Shown in pieces: positions 1-8,058 of a stretch of 21,754 nt of DNA. The first letter of the stretch is position 1. The number at the start of each line of letters is the position of its first letter. The notes beneath the pieces are model-generated. The model did not search any database. It was given only the letters and a program-made list of their open reading frames with translations, and was not told the DNA's origin. Source of the stretch: a virus; the IMG/VR virus record IMGVR_UViG_3300037091_000067, positions 1 to 21,754 of that record; one strand, 5' to 3'. The position numbers were made by a program, and so were the translations under genes.

Positions 1-2
1 TC

Positions 3-155
3 CTTGATATAGTGAGCCGTGAGAAATTACCTAACGATACTTATAAAATCGTTTACAGACATGATTTTTATGACCGTACTTATTCGGACTGCATAAACAT
101 TTATTTATCAGAACATTCAAATAAACCCTATGGAGAGACAAGTGGCAAAAGTTAA
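3..155 (+). CDS. C-terminal end of an upstream gene (partial, unknown)
   Basis: An open frame enters from the left edge and closes at a TAA at 153-155, leaving the last 50 codons of a protein (ending in ...KPYGETSGKS). The segment is hydrophilic and rich in Tyr, Asp and His; I recognise no family. It overlaps the start of the ParB-like gene, which fits the tight packing of the rest of the window. The start lies outside the window. That this frame is coding is inferred from its openness and its position just ahead of a ribosome site. Confidence 0.5.
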   Translation, partial: LDIVSREKLPNDTYKIVYRHDFYDRTYSDCINIYLSEHSNKPYGETSGKS

Positions 156-1053
156 GAAACCCGAAATCGTTAATGAGAAAACCATTGAGAGAGTTCTCGA
201 CATGGGTAACGGTCTGGCAATTTACAAGGTACATATCGACTGCTTAAGAGAGCAAGATAAGAACGCTCAAGTAATGCCGATCAAACGCTTTGAGAGACTG
301 CAAGAAAATATTAGGAAGGACAAACGCCTTGAGAGCTTGCCTTTATGCGGTATGCCTAACGAGCACAACGAACTACCGATCATATCAGGACATCACCGGA
401 TTAGAGCCTCACGTGCCGCAGCCGTTTTGTACATATTCGTATTAGTTATTGAGGAAGTATTGACACCCGATCAGGTTAAGGCAAAGCAATTAGCTCATAA
501 TGCGTTATCCGGTCACAGTGACGCTCAGTTACTTAAGGAGATTTACGAAGGTATAAGCACACTTGAGGCAAAACTTGAGTCCGGCATATTTGAAGAAGAT
601 TTGAAACTTGACTCTAAAGTTAAGATCGACGAAATCGGTATTGAGTTTGACTATCAGAATATACATTTATTATTCCTTCCAAATCAGAAGAAAACTTTTG
701 ACAACGTTATCAAAGTATTAGAGGAGAAGTCCAGCATACATGTAGCTGATCTCGAATACTTTGAGCAGTTCAAAAAAGCCGTTCAAAAAGTTAGCAAGAA
801 CGAAGATGTACGCTCCACCTCTGGCATTATATTAAAAATGTGCGAAGTCGTTGAGGAATACTACGGTATTGAGCCGCAAAACCCTGACGAGTTCAGCAAA
901 AGAATTTCAATTAAGGTTGACGCTAACATAAACGAAATGTGGAAAGAACTTCGAGAACGTTATAAACAGCTATTAGGATATAATAACCCTGCAAAATGTT
1001 TTGAGTTCGCTATTCAGGAAGCGTTAAACGTTCCAATCGAGAGTTATAAATAA
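142..1053 (+). CDS. ParB/Srx-like nuclease-domain protein next to the terminase
   Basis: The protein is about 303 aa. Its N-terminal part looks like a ParB N-terminal (ParB/Sulfiredoxin) domain: a GHHR motif near residues 83-86, followed by an Ala-rich helix, matches the GHRR-type nucleotide-binding box of that family. The rest is largely helical and unrecognised. Such proteins are often encoded next to phage terminase genes, where a role in DNA modification, nicking or packaging has been suggested but not shown here. I chose the GTG at 142 because GGAGAG at 132-137 lies at good spacing; an in-frame ATG at 130 has no ribosome site and would add four residues. The gene overlaps the preceding one by 14 bases and its stop abuts the next GTG start. 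Confidence 0.75.
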   Translation: MAKVKKPEIVNEKTIERVLDMGNGLAIYKVHIDCLREQDKNAQVMPIKRFERLQENIRKDKRLESLPLCGMPNEHNELPIISGHHRIRASRAAAVLYIFVLVIEEVLTPDQVKAKQLAHNALSGHSDAQLLKEIYEGISTLEAKLESGIFEEDLKLDSKVKIDEIGIEFDYQNIHLLFLPNQKKTFDNVIKVLEEKSSIHVADLEYFEQFKKAVQKVSKNEDVRSTSGIILKMCEVVEEYYGIEPQNPDEFSKRISIKVDANINEMWKELRERYKQLLGYNNPAKCFEFAIQEALNVPIESYK

Positions 1054-1596
1054 GTGGCAGGCAGCAAGGGGAAATATCACGAGGACTTTCCGCTATTAGC
1101 TCAAGGCTATGCAAGGAATGGCTTAAATGACGAGCAGATCGCTCAAAAGTTAGGTATTTCGCTGGCTACTTTTTACAATTATCAGCACAATCATTTAGCA
1201 TTTTTGGAGGCATTGAAGGAAGGTAAGGCTCCGGTTGACATTCAAGTCGAAAATGCGTTATTAAAACGTGCTTTGGGCTATTCTTATACAGAGGAGACCA
1301 TTGAGTACAACGCTCCAAAAGATGTAGGTGAGTCGCCAACCGTTAAAAGCGTCCGCAAAGTCAAAAAAGAACTGCCGCCAGATGTTTTAGCTGGTAAGTT
1401 CTGGCTGCAAAATCGTAAGTCGAAAGAATGGAGAGACATTAAAGATGTTAACATAAGCGGCTCGGTCGAAAGTAAAGTCAGTACCATGACGCCGGAGGAA
1501 CTTGACAAACGTTACCATGAATTAAGATCAAGGTTCAAAAGTGAGTCCCTCACTATCGAAGCACATAGCCCTAAAACTCCAAATGAGCCAGCCTAA
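1054..1596 (+). CDS. terS: Terminase small subunit
   Basis: This 180-aa protein has an N-terminal helix-turn-helix at about residues 23-45 (NDEQIAQKLGISLATFYNY), as expected for the DNA-recognition part of a small terminase. It is followed by a helical stretch with an ALLKRALGYSY element that recurs in phage small terminases. The middle is charged and the C-terminus polar. The small subunit binds the packaging start site on the concatemer and recruits the large subunit. It starts with GTG directly after the TAA of the ParB-like gene, suggesting coupled translation, and lies immediately before the large subunit. Confidence 0.85.
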   Translation: MAGSKGKYHEDFPLLAQGYARNGLNDEQIAQKLGISLATFYNYQHNHLAFLEALKEGKAPVDIQVENALLKRALGYSYTEETIEYNAPKDVGESPTVKSVRKVKKELPPDVLAGKFWLQNRKSKEWRDIKDVNISGSVESKVSTMTPEELDKRYHELRSRFKSESLTIEAHSPKTPNEPA

Positions 1597-1605
1597 GCGG
1601 TTATT

Positions 1606-3123
1606 ATGACTCAAACAACAACTAATATACTTCGAGGTGTTTACGGTCTTACAGGGGAGGAAACGGAGGAACTGCTTTTAATCCAAAAACGCCGCATGGC
1701 AATCAGAGCGAGGGATAATTTTTATACGTTCTGCGTGTTCATGGACTCGGAGTTTTTTACTAGTGGAAAACCTCACTTAAAAGAAATAGCAAACGCCCTG
1801 CAAATGGTAGAGTCTGGTTTAATCACAAAGCTAACTTTATCGTTACCTCCGAGAGCTGGAAAGTCGTATATCGTTTCATTGTACTGTGCCTGGTATTTAG
1901 GGAGACATCCGGAAAAATCTATTATGAGAAATGCGTACGGTGACTCATTAGCTATGAAATTCAGCTATGACGTGAGAACAATTGTACAGCTCCCCGATTA
2001 TCTCGAAGTGTTTCCTGACATTAAACTTAAAAGCGATAAGTCTCAGGTCTCAGATTGGGCTTTAACAACCGCAAAACAGTCAAGCTATTTTTGTGCGGGT
2101 GTTGGAGGAGCTGTAACAGGAAAAGGCTGTGACGGTGTTAGCATACTTGACGACCCGATTAAGAATATTGACGAGGCTATGAGTGAACTCGTACTTGAGA
2201 AAAAATGGCAATGGTACACAAGTACGCATAAATCACGTATGGAGAAAAATTGTCCTGAAATTCAGATCGCAACAAGGTGGAGTAAGAAGGACGTTATCGG
2301 TAAGATCGGAGACATGGATAAGTGCATTTCGTTAGATCAATTTTTATTAGACCCTTCGCTATATGCTAACTTTTGGGTTCAAGTTGTCGTTCCTGCATTG
2401 GACGATAAGGGTCAGTCGTTTTGTGAAGAAGTAAAAAGCACGTATGAATACCACGAACTCAAAAGAATTACAGACTCGTTTATATGGGAAGCTGAATTTA
2501 TGCAAAATCCAGTCGAGTCGAAAGGTTCATTATTCCCTGAGAGCGAACTTCAATATTTCAAGTTAAATGAATTAAGAAAATATGCAGAAGGTACTCCTAA
2601 AGCTGGCGAGATTATTTGCAACGCAACCGTCGGAACTACGGACACGGCAGACGAAGGGCTTGACTTCTTAGGTTCAATCATTGGCAGAATGATACAAGGG
2701 AAGGTGTACGTTACTGATGTAGTATTCACTCAAGATCCGATTGAAGTAACCGAGCCACGAGTTGCACAACAAATAATAAATACTGGCTGTAATAAAATGC
2801 AGATCGAAAGCAACGCCGGAGGAAAATCTTTTGCTAAAAATATTCAGAAACTTTGCAAGGGTAAGACGCCCTGTACTATTACATGGAAGGCGACCTCACA
2901 AAATAAAGAGACACGTATTTTAATGAAGTCTGGAATGATTAAGCAGTTTTTCGTATTCAGATCAAAGGACGATTACGCAGCCGGTTCGGATTACGATTTA
3001 TTTATGAGGCAATTATTATCATACGTAAAATTCGGCACTAACAAACATGACGACGCTGCGGATGTGGCTACCATGTTAGCAGAGGTGACACTCGAAAAGA
3101 AAACACTCACGACAATACAATAA
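1606..3123 (+). CDS. terL: Terminase large subunit (packaging ATPase and nuclease)
   Basis: This 505-aa protein has the expected two-domain plan. ATPase part: Walker A-like LPPRAGKS at about residues 80-87, Walker B ending in DD (SILDDP, about 179-184), and the ATRW motif at 222-225. A linker with EFMQNPV (about 297-303) precedes the RNase H-like nuclease part, where candidate metal ligands are D346 (TTDTADEG), E401 (QIESNAGG) and D482/D483 (HDDAADV). The enzyme cuts concatemeric DNA and pumps it into the prohead through the portal. Length and motif order are normal, so it appears intact. The ATG at 1606 has only a weak ribosome site; coupling to the small subunit gene nine bases upstream is likely. 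Confidence 0.95.
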   Translation: MTQTTTNILRGVYGLTGEETEELLLIQKRRMAIRARDNFYTFCVFMDSEFFTSGKPHLKEIANALQMVESGLITKLTLSLPPRAGKSYIVSLYCAWYLGRHPEKSIMRNAYGDSLAMKFSYDVRTIVQLPDYLEVFPDIKLKSDKSQVSDWALTTAKQSSYFCAGVGGAVTGKGCDGVSILDDPIKNIDEAMSELVLEKKWQWYTSTHKSRMEKNCPEIQIATRWSKKDVIGKIGDMDKCISLDQFLLDPSLYANFWVQVVVPALDDKGQSFCEEVKSTYEYHELKRITDSFIWEAEFMQNPVESKGSLFPESELQYFKLNELRKYAEGTPKAGEIICNATVGTTDTADEGLDFLGSIIGRMIQGKVYVTDVVFTQDPIEVTEPRVAQQIINTGCNKMQIESNAGGKSFAKNIQKLCKGKTPCTITWKATSQNKETRILMKSGMIKQFFVFRSKDDYAAGSDYDLFMRQLLSYVKFGTNKHDDAADVATMLAEVTLEKKTLTTIQ

Positions 3124-3154
3124 TTTTTTTTAATAATCATAAGGAGATAGTTCT
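3121..3154 (+). promoter_or_regulatory. U-rich leader plus strong ribosome site (copy 1)
   Basis: After the large terminase stop there is a run of eight T, then AATAATCAT and AAGGAGAT before the ATG at 3155. Nearly the same layout (stop, T8-9, AATCA, purine-rich ribosome site) precedes the major coat and tail tube genes. No stem precedes the T run, so it is not a Rho-independent terminator. A translation-boosting leader is an inference. Confidence 0.45.
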
Positions 3155-3457
3155 ATGTCAGTAACAACATTAAAACAACACGTCGCAGCAGCACTCAGTA
3201 CAGCAGGAATCGGAGGAGAGGGAGGCGTTGAAATACCAGCCGAGAATGTCCCGGCACTTGAAACCGCTTTACTTGCTTTATTCGTTGGAGCAAAGGAAAA
3301 ATCAATCGACGGAGTGACAACCGAAATCGAGATCGAACTGGAAAGCAATACTATTTCGGCAGCAGAGCAAACACGTCTCATTTCATTAAGGGAAAAGTTA
3401 GCAGTTGTTAAGGCTGGCATTTCAGACGAAGTGAACGACGTTGATCTCTTATCATAA
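3155..3457 (+). CDS. Small unknown protein between terminase and portal
   Basis: A 100-aa, acidic, Ala- and Glu-rich protein without membrane segments or cysteines. The C-terminal half (about residues 60-92) is predicted by eye to be helical. I recognise no family. It has one of the best ribosome sites in the window (AAGGAGAT with a U-rich leader like those of the coat and tail tube genes), which suggests it is made in quantity and may be a virion or assembly protein. That role is inference from context only. Confidence 0.65.
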   Translation: MSVTTLKQHVAAALSTAGIGGEGGVEIPAENVPALETALLALFVGAKEKSIDGVTTEIEIELESNTISAAEQTRLISLREKLAVVKAGISDEVNDVDLLS

Positions 3458-3476
3458 TATTAACAAGGGAGGATAA

Positions 3477-4946
3477 ATGACAAGTGCGCAGATAGTAGAT
3501 TTAATCACGCTTCAAGCTGAGAGTAATGATACCGACATAATGAGTCGAATAATAACCGACTTAATGATGTTAACAGCTTCGAGACGTGTACAAATGGAAC
3601 AGTTATTTTTAAGGTATCGAGGCGAGGTTCCGATATTACAGCGAACATTCAGCGACGACACGAAGGTAAATAATAAATTATGGATGGATTACAGGGGAAT
3701 AATAACCGATAACAATGTCGGATATTTTACCGGACACCCGATTGCATACGCTTATCAAAGCAAAGATGCAGCCGTTGCGGTCCCTCAAAAGATTGTCGAT
3801 ACTCTTAAGTCGTTCAAGATCATAAATAACATTGAGGACATTGACGCTACTACCGCTCAATATGCGTCTATATGCGGGTACGGTTCAAGGCTGTTATATA
3901 TTGACAAGGACGGCAACGAGCGTGTTATGAATACAAAACCGTGGGAGTCAGTATTTATATACGACGCAACCCTTGAGGACTTGCAGTATGGCTTTGTGTT
4001 CTATACCATGATCGAGGATGTACTCGGCATAAGTAGAGAACTTATTAAACTGGAATGGTACGATAAAACAAACGTAACATTTTATAAGGCTTATACTGAT
4101 AACGGTAAGTTTATTCTGGACGACGACGTAAAGGGCGACAATCCGAGACCTCACATGTTCGACGGCGTGCCTATGGTAAAGTTCCAGAATAATAATACAG
4201 AGCAGGGAGACTTTGAAAAAGTTGAGAGTCTTATCGACGCTTACGATAGGAATTTATCAGACGAACAGAATGAGACTGAGGAGTTCAGGCTTGCGTACCT
4301 TGCCTTTTATGGTGTTGAGCCGACAAAGGAAGATATGATAAAATTCAGAGAGATCGGATTTCTATTATTCCCTGAAAATACAGACGGCAAATTTATCACA
4401 AAAGACTTATCGTCAGCCGTTGCCTATACCGAAATGCACAAGAAAACTTTGAACGAGGATATTCTCAAGGCAGCAAAAACCGTTGATATGTCAGACGAAA
4501 AATTCTCCGGTACAGGTCAGAGCGGTGAGTCCCGCAAGTGGAAACTATTATCACTTGAGAATAATACCATGAACAAAGAACGTAAATATATACGTGGCTT
4601 ACGTTATATGTTTAAGTTACTGCAATCAACGTGGAGCAAGAAAGGTATTCCGTTCGATTATGAAAATATGGGCTATCAGTTCACAAGGAACTTGCCTATT
4701 GAACTTGCTGGCGAAGCTGAGACAACCGGAAAACTTAAGGGTAATATTCCAGAGCTCACGAGGTTAAGTTTATTGTCATTCATCGACGACCCGCAGAAAG
4801 CCCTTGAGCAAATGGGTGAGGACGAGAAAGCTAACACGGCTAATTTATGGGAAGCTCCGCTACCGACAGATCCGAACGCAAATGTAGCAGACCCTAATCC
4901 AGACGCTCAAATTCAAAACAATCTGAATAAAAAGGCTGGTAAATAA
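3477..4946 (+). CDS. Portal protein, SPP1 gp6-like
   Basis: The 489-aa protein matches the SPP1 gp6-type portal in length and pattern: an early segment NNKLWMDYRGIITDNNVGY (about residues 61-79) followed by a G-H-P-I box is typical of the family. The C-terminus is acidic and Asn/Pro-rich, as often seen in portals. The portal ring forms the channel for DNA at one head vertex and docks the terminase and later the neck. The ATG at 3477 follows AGGGAGGA at good spacing. The stop overlaps the start of the MuF-type gene (TAATG), the usual gene order in this phage group. Confidence 0.9.
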   Translation: MTSAQIVDLITLQAESNDTDIMSRIITDLMMLTASRRVQMEQLFLRYRGEVPILQRTFSDDTKVNNKLWMDYRGIITDNNVGYFTGHPIAYAYQSKDAAVAVPQKIVDTLKSFKIINNIEDIDATTAQYASICGYGSRLLYIDKDGNERVMNTKPWESVFIYDATLEDLQYGFVFYTMIEDVLGISRELIKLEWYDKTNVTFYKAYTDNGKFILDDDVKGDNPRPHMFDGVPMVKFQNNNTEQGDFEKVESLIDAYDRNLSDEQNETEEFRLAYLAFYGVEPTKEDMIKFREIGFLLFPENTDGKFITKDLSSAVAYTEMHKKTLNEDILKAAKTVDMSDEKFSGTGQSGESRKWKLLSLENNTMNKERKYIRGLRYMFKLLQSTWSKKGIPFDYENMGYQFTRNLPIELAGEAETTGKLKGNIPELTRLSLLSFIDDPQKALEQMGEDEKANTANLWEAPLPTDPNANVADPNPDAQIQNNLNKKAGK

Positions 4947-5887
4947 TGCCAACCTTTTCTAACAAGCGTATGAGCGAGCTCATGTCTAAAGGTCAGAAAG
5001 GCTCTGAGCAGCTTGTCAGTAACTATGCACGCAATTTAATTGCTTCGTACAAGTCGGCTCTTAAGGACATTCAGTCCGAGATAGCCGACATGTTCGCTAA
5101 GTACGGTCAAAACGTTTTGTATTCCGATATGCAGAAGTTTAACCGGCTTACGAACATGGAGAAACAAATAGCTGATATTATAAAACAAACGAACGGCGAA
5201 GTAATTAAGACGACTACTCAGGAACTTAAAGACCTTTATTCGCAGAGCTATTATTATGCTGGCTTTGCAATGGAGTCGCAGATCGGAGTACGTCTCGGCT
5301 TCGGTTTACTCAGGGAGGGTGATGTCAAAGCCTGTTTACTTAATCCGCTAGATCATATCAAGTGGACGGTACGGCAAGCAGAACACTCGAAGTCACTCTT
5401 ATCTCAAATACGTGGCGAGCTAACACAGGGCATATTAAAAGGCTCTGGCTATAATAAAATAGCAAAGAATATCGAACGCAAAACAAAAATAGCAGCAGAC
5501 AAATCATTGCTGATTGCTCAGACCGAAGGGCATAGAGTCATGCAAATGGGACGCTTAGACGCTATGGATACTGCGGAGACGGCAGCCGACAATATGGGAA
5601 TGACAATTAAAAAAGTTTGGATTGCTACACTTGACGATAAGACGAGAGACGATCATGCTGAAATGGACGGACAGATCGCAGACGCAGACGGAATGTTTTA
5701 TTTTCCAGACGGCACACCGACAGAAGCGCCCGGAATGTCAGGCATACCTGAGCAGGATATAAATTGCAGATGCGTAGTTCAGCAAGAGATCGAAGGCTTT
5801 GAACCTCAAGAAAGGAAGGATAATATTTCAAAAGAGCTTATTCCAAACATGACCTATAATGAATGGTATGCGCTCCGTATCGAATAA
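4946..5887 (+). CDS. MuF-type minor head protein, SPP1 gp7-like
   Basis: The 313-aa protein ends in a clear Mu gpF-like domain at about residues 225-277: WIATLDDKTRDDHAEMDGQ, a later PG, and the DINCRC box. The N-terminal 200 residues are helical. Proteins of this family bind the portal and are packed in low copy; SPP1 gp7 affects DNA release. The start overlaps the portal stop as TAATG, so the two are probably translationally coupled. No toxin-like C-terminal extension is present: the protein ends about 36 residues after the CRC box. Confidence 0.88.
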   Translation: MPTFSNKRMSELMSKGQKGSEQLVSNYARNLIASYKSALKDIQSEIADMFAKYGQNVLYSDMQKFNRLTNMEKQIADIIKQTNGEVIKTTTQELKDLYSQSYYYAGFAMESQIGVRLGFGLLREGDVKACLLNPLDHIKWTVRQAEHSKSLLSQIRGELTQGILKGSGYNKIAKNIERKTKIAADKSLLIAQTEGHRVMQMGRLDAMDTAETAADNMGMTIKKVWIATLDDKTRDDHAEMDGQIADADGMFYFPDGTPTEAPGMSGIPEQDINCRCVVQQEIEGFEPQERKDNISKELIPNMTYNEWYALRIE

Positions 5888-5905
5888 TTTTTATAAGGAG
5901 GAATT

Positions 5906-6235
5906 TTGTTAAAATATATTTTCATCATGTTAACAGCGTTATTATTTATCGGCTGCGGCTTTACTTCTCAGTGGCAGGGTAAGACCGAGCAGCAAATTGA
6001 CAAAGAGCGATTAACCCAATACGCTGTATGCTTGGAAAGAGGACATATAAAAGAGTCAACCACCCACCCCAAATATCAAAATATTTTTACAGGGATTGTA
6101 GATAACGATACAATTTCATATAGCGAACGCTCGACAATTATATGCACTCCTTATCATTGCTTAAGGTGTGGCAAAGAGTGGACTGAAAGCGATACGGTTA
6201 ACTTTGGCAAGGTTATTTATTGGAGTAAGCCTTGA
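5906..6235 (+). CDS. Small lipoprotein with a zinc-ribbon-like domain
   Basis: The 109-aa product starts with TTG after a strong AAGGAGG site. Residues 1-16 form a short signal peptide (Lys3, then a hydrophobic core) ending at LFIGC, so Cys17 is a likely lipidation site; the -3 residue is Phe, slightly off the usual lipobox. The rest has ordered Cys/His residues: C42, H47, H54, C80, H84, C85 and C88 (HCLRCGKEW), resembling a zinc ribbon of the C...H...CxxCG type. It may sit in the inner or outer membrane, for example in superinfection exclusion or envelope alteration, but that is a guess. It heads the accessory block inserted between the MuF and scaffold genes. Confidence 0.7.
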   Translation: MLKYIFIMLTALLFIGCGFTSQWQGKTEQQIDKERLTQYAVCLERGHIKESTTHPKYQNIFTGIVDNDTISYSERSTIICTPYHCLRCGKEWTESDTVNFGKVIYWSKP

Positions 6236-6624
6236 CTCAAAACGACAGGCTTGAAATAAGCAAAAGCATATTTAAGGAGTCACTCGGACTCATGTACTCT
6301 AAGGGCAAAGCGTATGCTGGCGACGTTGACAGCCTCGCTAATTTCAAACGCAACGCAACGAGGCTCGGATTAACTAAATATCAGGTGTGGGGAGTTTATT
6401 TTAATAAGCATATCGATTCTATGAATAATGCAATCAGTCAAAATCCTGAGAGACCTATTGACTTGACCGAAGGCTTGAGGGGGAGAATACTCGACGCTAT
6501 AACTTACCTCTGCATACTTCAATGTTTACTTACTGAGGACGCTCTCAAAAATACAAAGCTAAAGATTAAAGACACGATCATTTCAAAGTTCAGAAAATTT
6601 CTTAATAGATTTAGAAGTAAGTAA
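6232..6624 (+). CDS. MazG/DUF1599-like all-helical protein
   Basis: The 130-aa, largely helical protein starts at a TTG whose last bases overlap the TGA of the lipoprotein gene. Its layout (YSKGKAYAGDVDSLANFKR, then VWGVYFNKHIDSMNNAI, then RGRILDAITYLCILQ) matches small phage proteins of the DUF1599 / nucleotide-modification-associated group, related in pattern to MazG-type pyrophosphatases. Members are usually encoded among nucleotide metabolism genes, so its position among head genes is odd. The acidic residues expected to bind Mg are only partly evident. The C-terminus is basic. Family assignment is moderate and catalytic activity is unproven. Confidence 0.6.
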   Translation: MTQNDRLEISKSIFKESLGLMYSKGKAYAGDVDSLANFKRNATRLGLTKYQVWGVYFNKHIDSMNNAISQNPERPIDLTEGLRGRILDAITYLCILQCLLTEDALKNTKLKIKDTIISKFRKFLNRFRSK

Positions 6625-6634
6625 GGGAGGCAAA

Positions 6635-7864
6635 GTGGCTCATAAAACATTATGTCCTTCGTGTGGCTCTGATAAGGTTATTCTCTCAGGGAGAATGATG
6701 TTAGCGTCAGGGGAAAATAAGCAGCGTTATAAATGTATGAATATAGCGGAGGGGTGTGCTCGTTTATTTACGGAGGACACAGCCGACTTTGAAGTCATTG
6801 AGGAAAATATTTCACTTGCAAAACGCTTGCAGAAATCTCGTGACGCAAATCGTATAAAGGACAAATCTTTTAGAGAGGTTACTCGTGTTGAAAATGCAAT
6901 CGGCGAGTACACTCAGGAGCTTATAAAAGTATTCAGAGACAATGCTATTAACTTCCGAACCGTTAAGCATAAAGCTAACACGGAGGGAGTTGCGCTAATA
7001 GCACATATATCAGACCCGCACTTTAACGAGTTAATAAATTTACCGCATAATAAATATGATTTTACTTTCGCCTCGAAACGCTTGCAAAAATTCGCATATA
7101 AATTAAAACGCATTGCAAGATTAAATAATGTTAAGCAGATCGTAGTCGCTCTCACTGGTGATCTTATGAACAGTGACCGGAGGCTTGACGAACTCTTAAT
7201 GCAAAGCACTAATCGAAGCAAGGCGACGTTTCTGGCTTACGAACTCTTAAGTAAATTTATTATTGATCTTAATAAAACTGCGAATATAACGGTATGTACT
7301 GTAACCGGAAACGAGTCACGTATCGGATTATTGAGAGGGCTTGTTGACCCTGTTGCGACCGATAATTATGATTATACGATATTTCAGTTATTAAAATTAG
7401 GCTTCAAAAATAAAAAGGGTGTTAGCTTTCACGAGGGAGACCCTGTTGAATATTACTTTAATATTGCCGGACAAAATATTTTAATGCTGCATGGAGAAAG
7501 TCTCGGAGACTCAAACACTCAAAAGACTATCCAGCAAGTAGTCGGCAAGTATGCAAAGCGTGACATCATAATCCATTTTGTAATATTCGGACACCTTCAC
7601 ACCTGTTATATATCCGATTGGTTCGCCCGCAGCTCGTCCCTGGCTGGCTCAAATGATTATAATGAGAAGGGGCTTAACCTCGCAGGGAAAGCCTCGCAGA
7701 ATGGTTATTTGGTATCTAAAACAGGTATCGACAAATTTAATTTTGATTTACAGGACGTAAGTTTATACGAAGGTTATCCGATAGCTGAGGAGCTCGAAGC
7801 ATATAACGCTAAGAGCGTGAGCAAGTTAATTCAGCATAAACCTGTACTCGAAATTATTATATAA
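6635..7864 (+). CDS. Zinc-ribbon/metallophosphoesterase fusion
   Basis: The 409-aa protein has a zinc ribbon at residues 7-41 (C7, C10, C34, C41), a helical linker, and a calcineurin-like phosphoesterase domain from about 118. Visible metal-site motifs: DPH (127-129), GDLMNSDRR (175-183), GNES (225-228), HG (286-287) and GHLH (319-322). The usual GNH[ED] motif is GNES, so the His normally acting near the leaving group is Glu here while the metal-binding Asn remains. Likely a nuclease or phosphatase acting on DNA, with the ribbon as a nucleic-acid-binding part (inference). GTG start after AGGGAGG. It is the last gene before a hairpin and the cassette promoter. Confidence 0.8.
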   Translation: MAHKTLCPSCGSDKVILSGRMMLASGENKQRYKCMNIAEGCARLFTEDTADFEVIEENISLAKRLQKSRDANRIKDKSFREVTRVENAIGEYTQELIKVFRDNAINFRTVKHKANTEGVALIAHISDPHFNELINLPHNKYDFTFASKRLQKFAYKLKRIARLNNVKQIVVALTGDLMNSDRRLDELLMQSTNRSKATFLAYELLSKFIIDLNKTANITVCTVTGNESRIGLLRGLVDPVATDNYDYTIFQLLKLGFKNKKGVSFHEGDPVEYYFNIAGQNILMLHGESLGDSNTQKTIQQVVGKYAKRDIIIHFVIFGHLHTCYISDWFARSSSLAGSNDYNEKGLNLAGKASQNGYLVSKTGIDKFNFDLQDVSLYEGYPIAEELEAYNAKSVSKLIQHKPVLEIII

Positions 7865-7894
7865 GATGTTAGCAGTTTAGCCGCACTCAAAACG

Positions 7895-7936
7895 CTCGTA
7901 CGTAACAGTTGAAAAGGCTCGTTACGTGCGAGTCTT
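7895..7936 (+). other. Two mutually exclusive hairpins after the phosphoesterase gene
   Basis: A 12-bp stem forms between 7895-7906 and 7921-7932 (one G-U pair, 14-base loop). An alternative 8-bp stem forms between 7914-7921 and 7929-7936 (one G-U pair, 7-base loop). They share the right-hand sequence, so only one can form. No T run follows either, so this is not a standard terminator. It may be a Rho-type or processing end of the upstream transcript, or an attenuator. Confidence 0.5.
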
Positions 7937-7952
7937 GCCTATTATAAAAATA

Positions 7953-7982
7953 ATTTCATTTTATTTCATTTTATTTCATTTT
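7953..7982 (+). repeat. Three tandem 10-bp repeats upstream of a -35 box
   Basis: The unit ATTTCATTTT occurs three times perfectly at 7953-7962, 7963-7972 and 7973-7982, ending four bases before TTGACA. A 10-bp period places the T-rich tracts on one face of the helix, so an intrinsic bend or an UP-element-like contact for RNA polymerase is plausible (inference). Confidence 0.85.
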
Positions 7983-7986
7983 TTAC

Positions 7987-8015
7987 TTGACAATATGTAA
8001 TGCAATACTTATTAT
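7987..8015 (+). promoter_or_regulatory. Sigma70-type promoter of the accessory cassette
   Basis: A perfect -35 box TTGACA (7987-7992), a 17-base spacer and TATTAT (8010-8015, five of six matches to the -10 consensus). It lies in the only sizeable gap before the four-gene cassette at 8121-9802, with phased T-rich repeats directly upstream. Transcription would start near 8022. It is the only near-consensus promoter I found outside coding sequence. Confidence 0.75.
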
Positions 8016-8058
8016 TACAATGACATTAAAAATAACAAATTATACAACGGAGACAGCA

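Noticed and set aside
130-141. ATG at 130 as start of the ParB-like gene
   Set aside because: No ribosome site precedes it, while the in-frame GTG at 142 has GGAGAG at proper distance. The difference is only four residues.
31-234. Reverse-strand open frames here and elsewhere (for example 3130-3420, 6913-7221, 19232-19504, 20225-20578)
   Set aside because: All lie opposite well-supported + strand genes, lack ribosome sites, and have compositions explained by the codon use of the genes they oppose.
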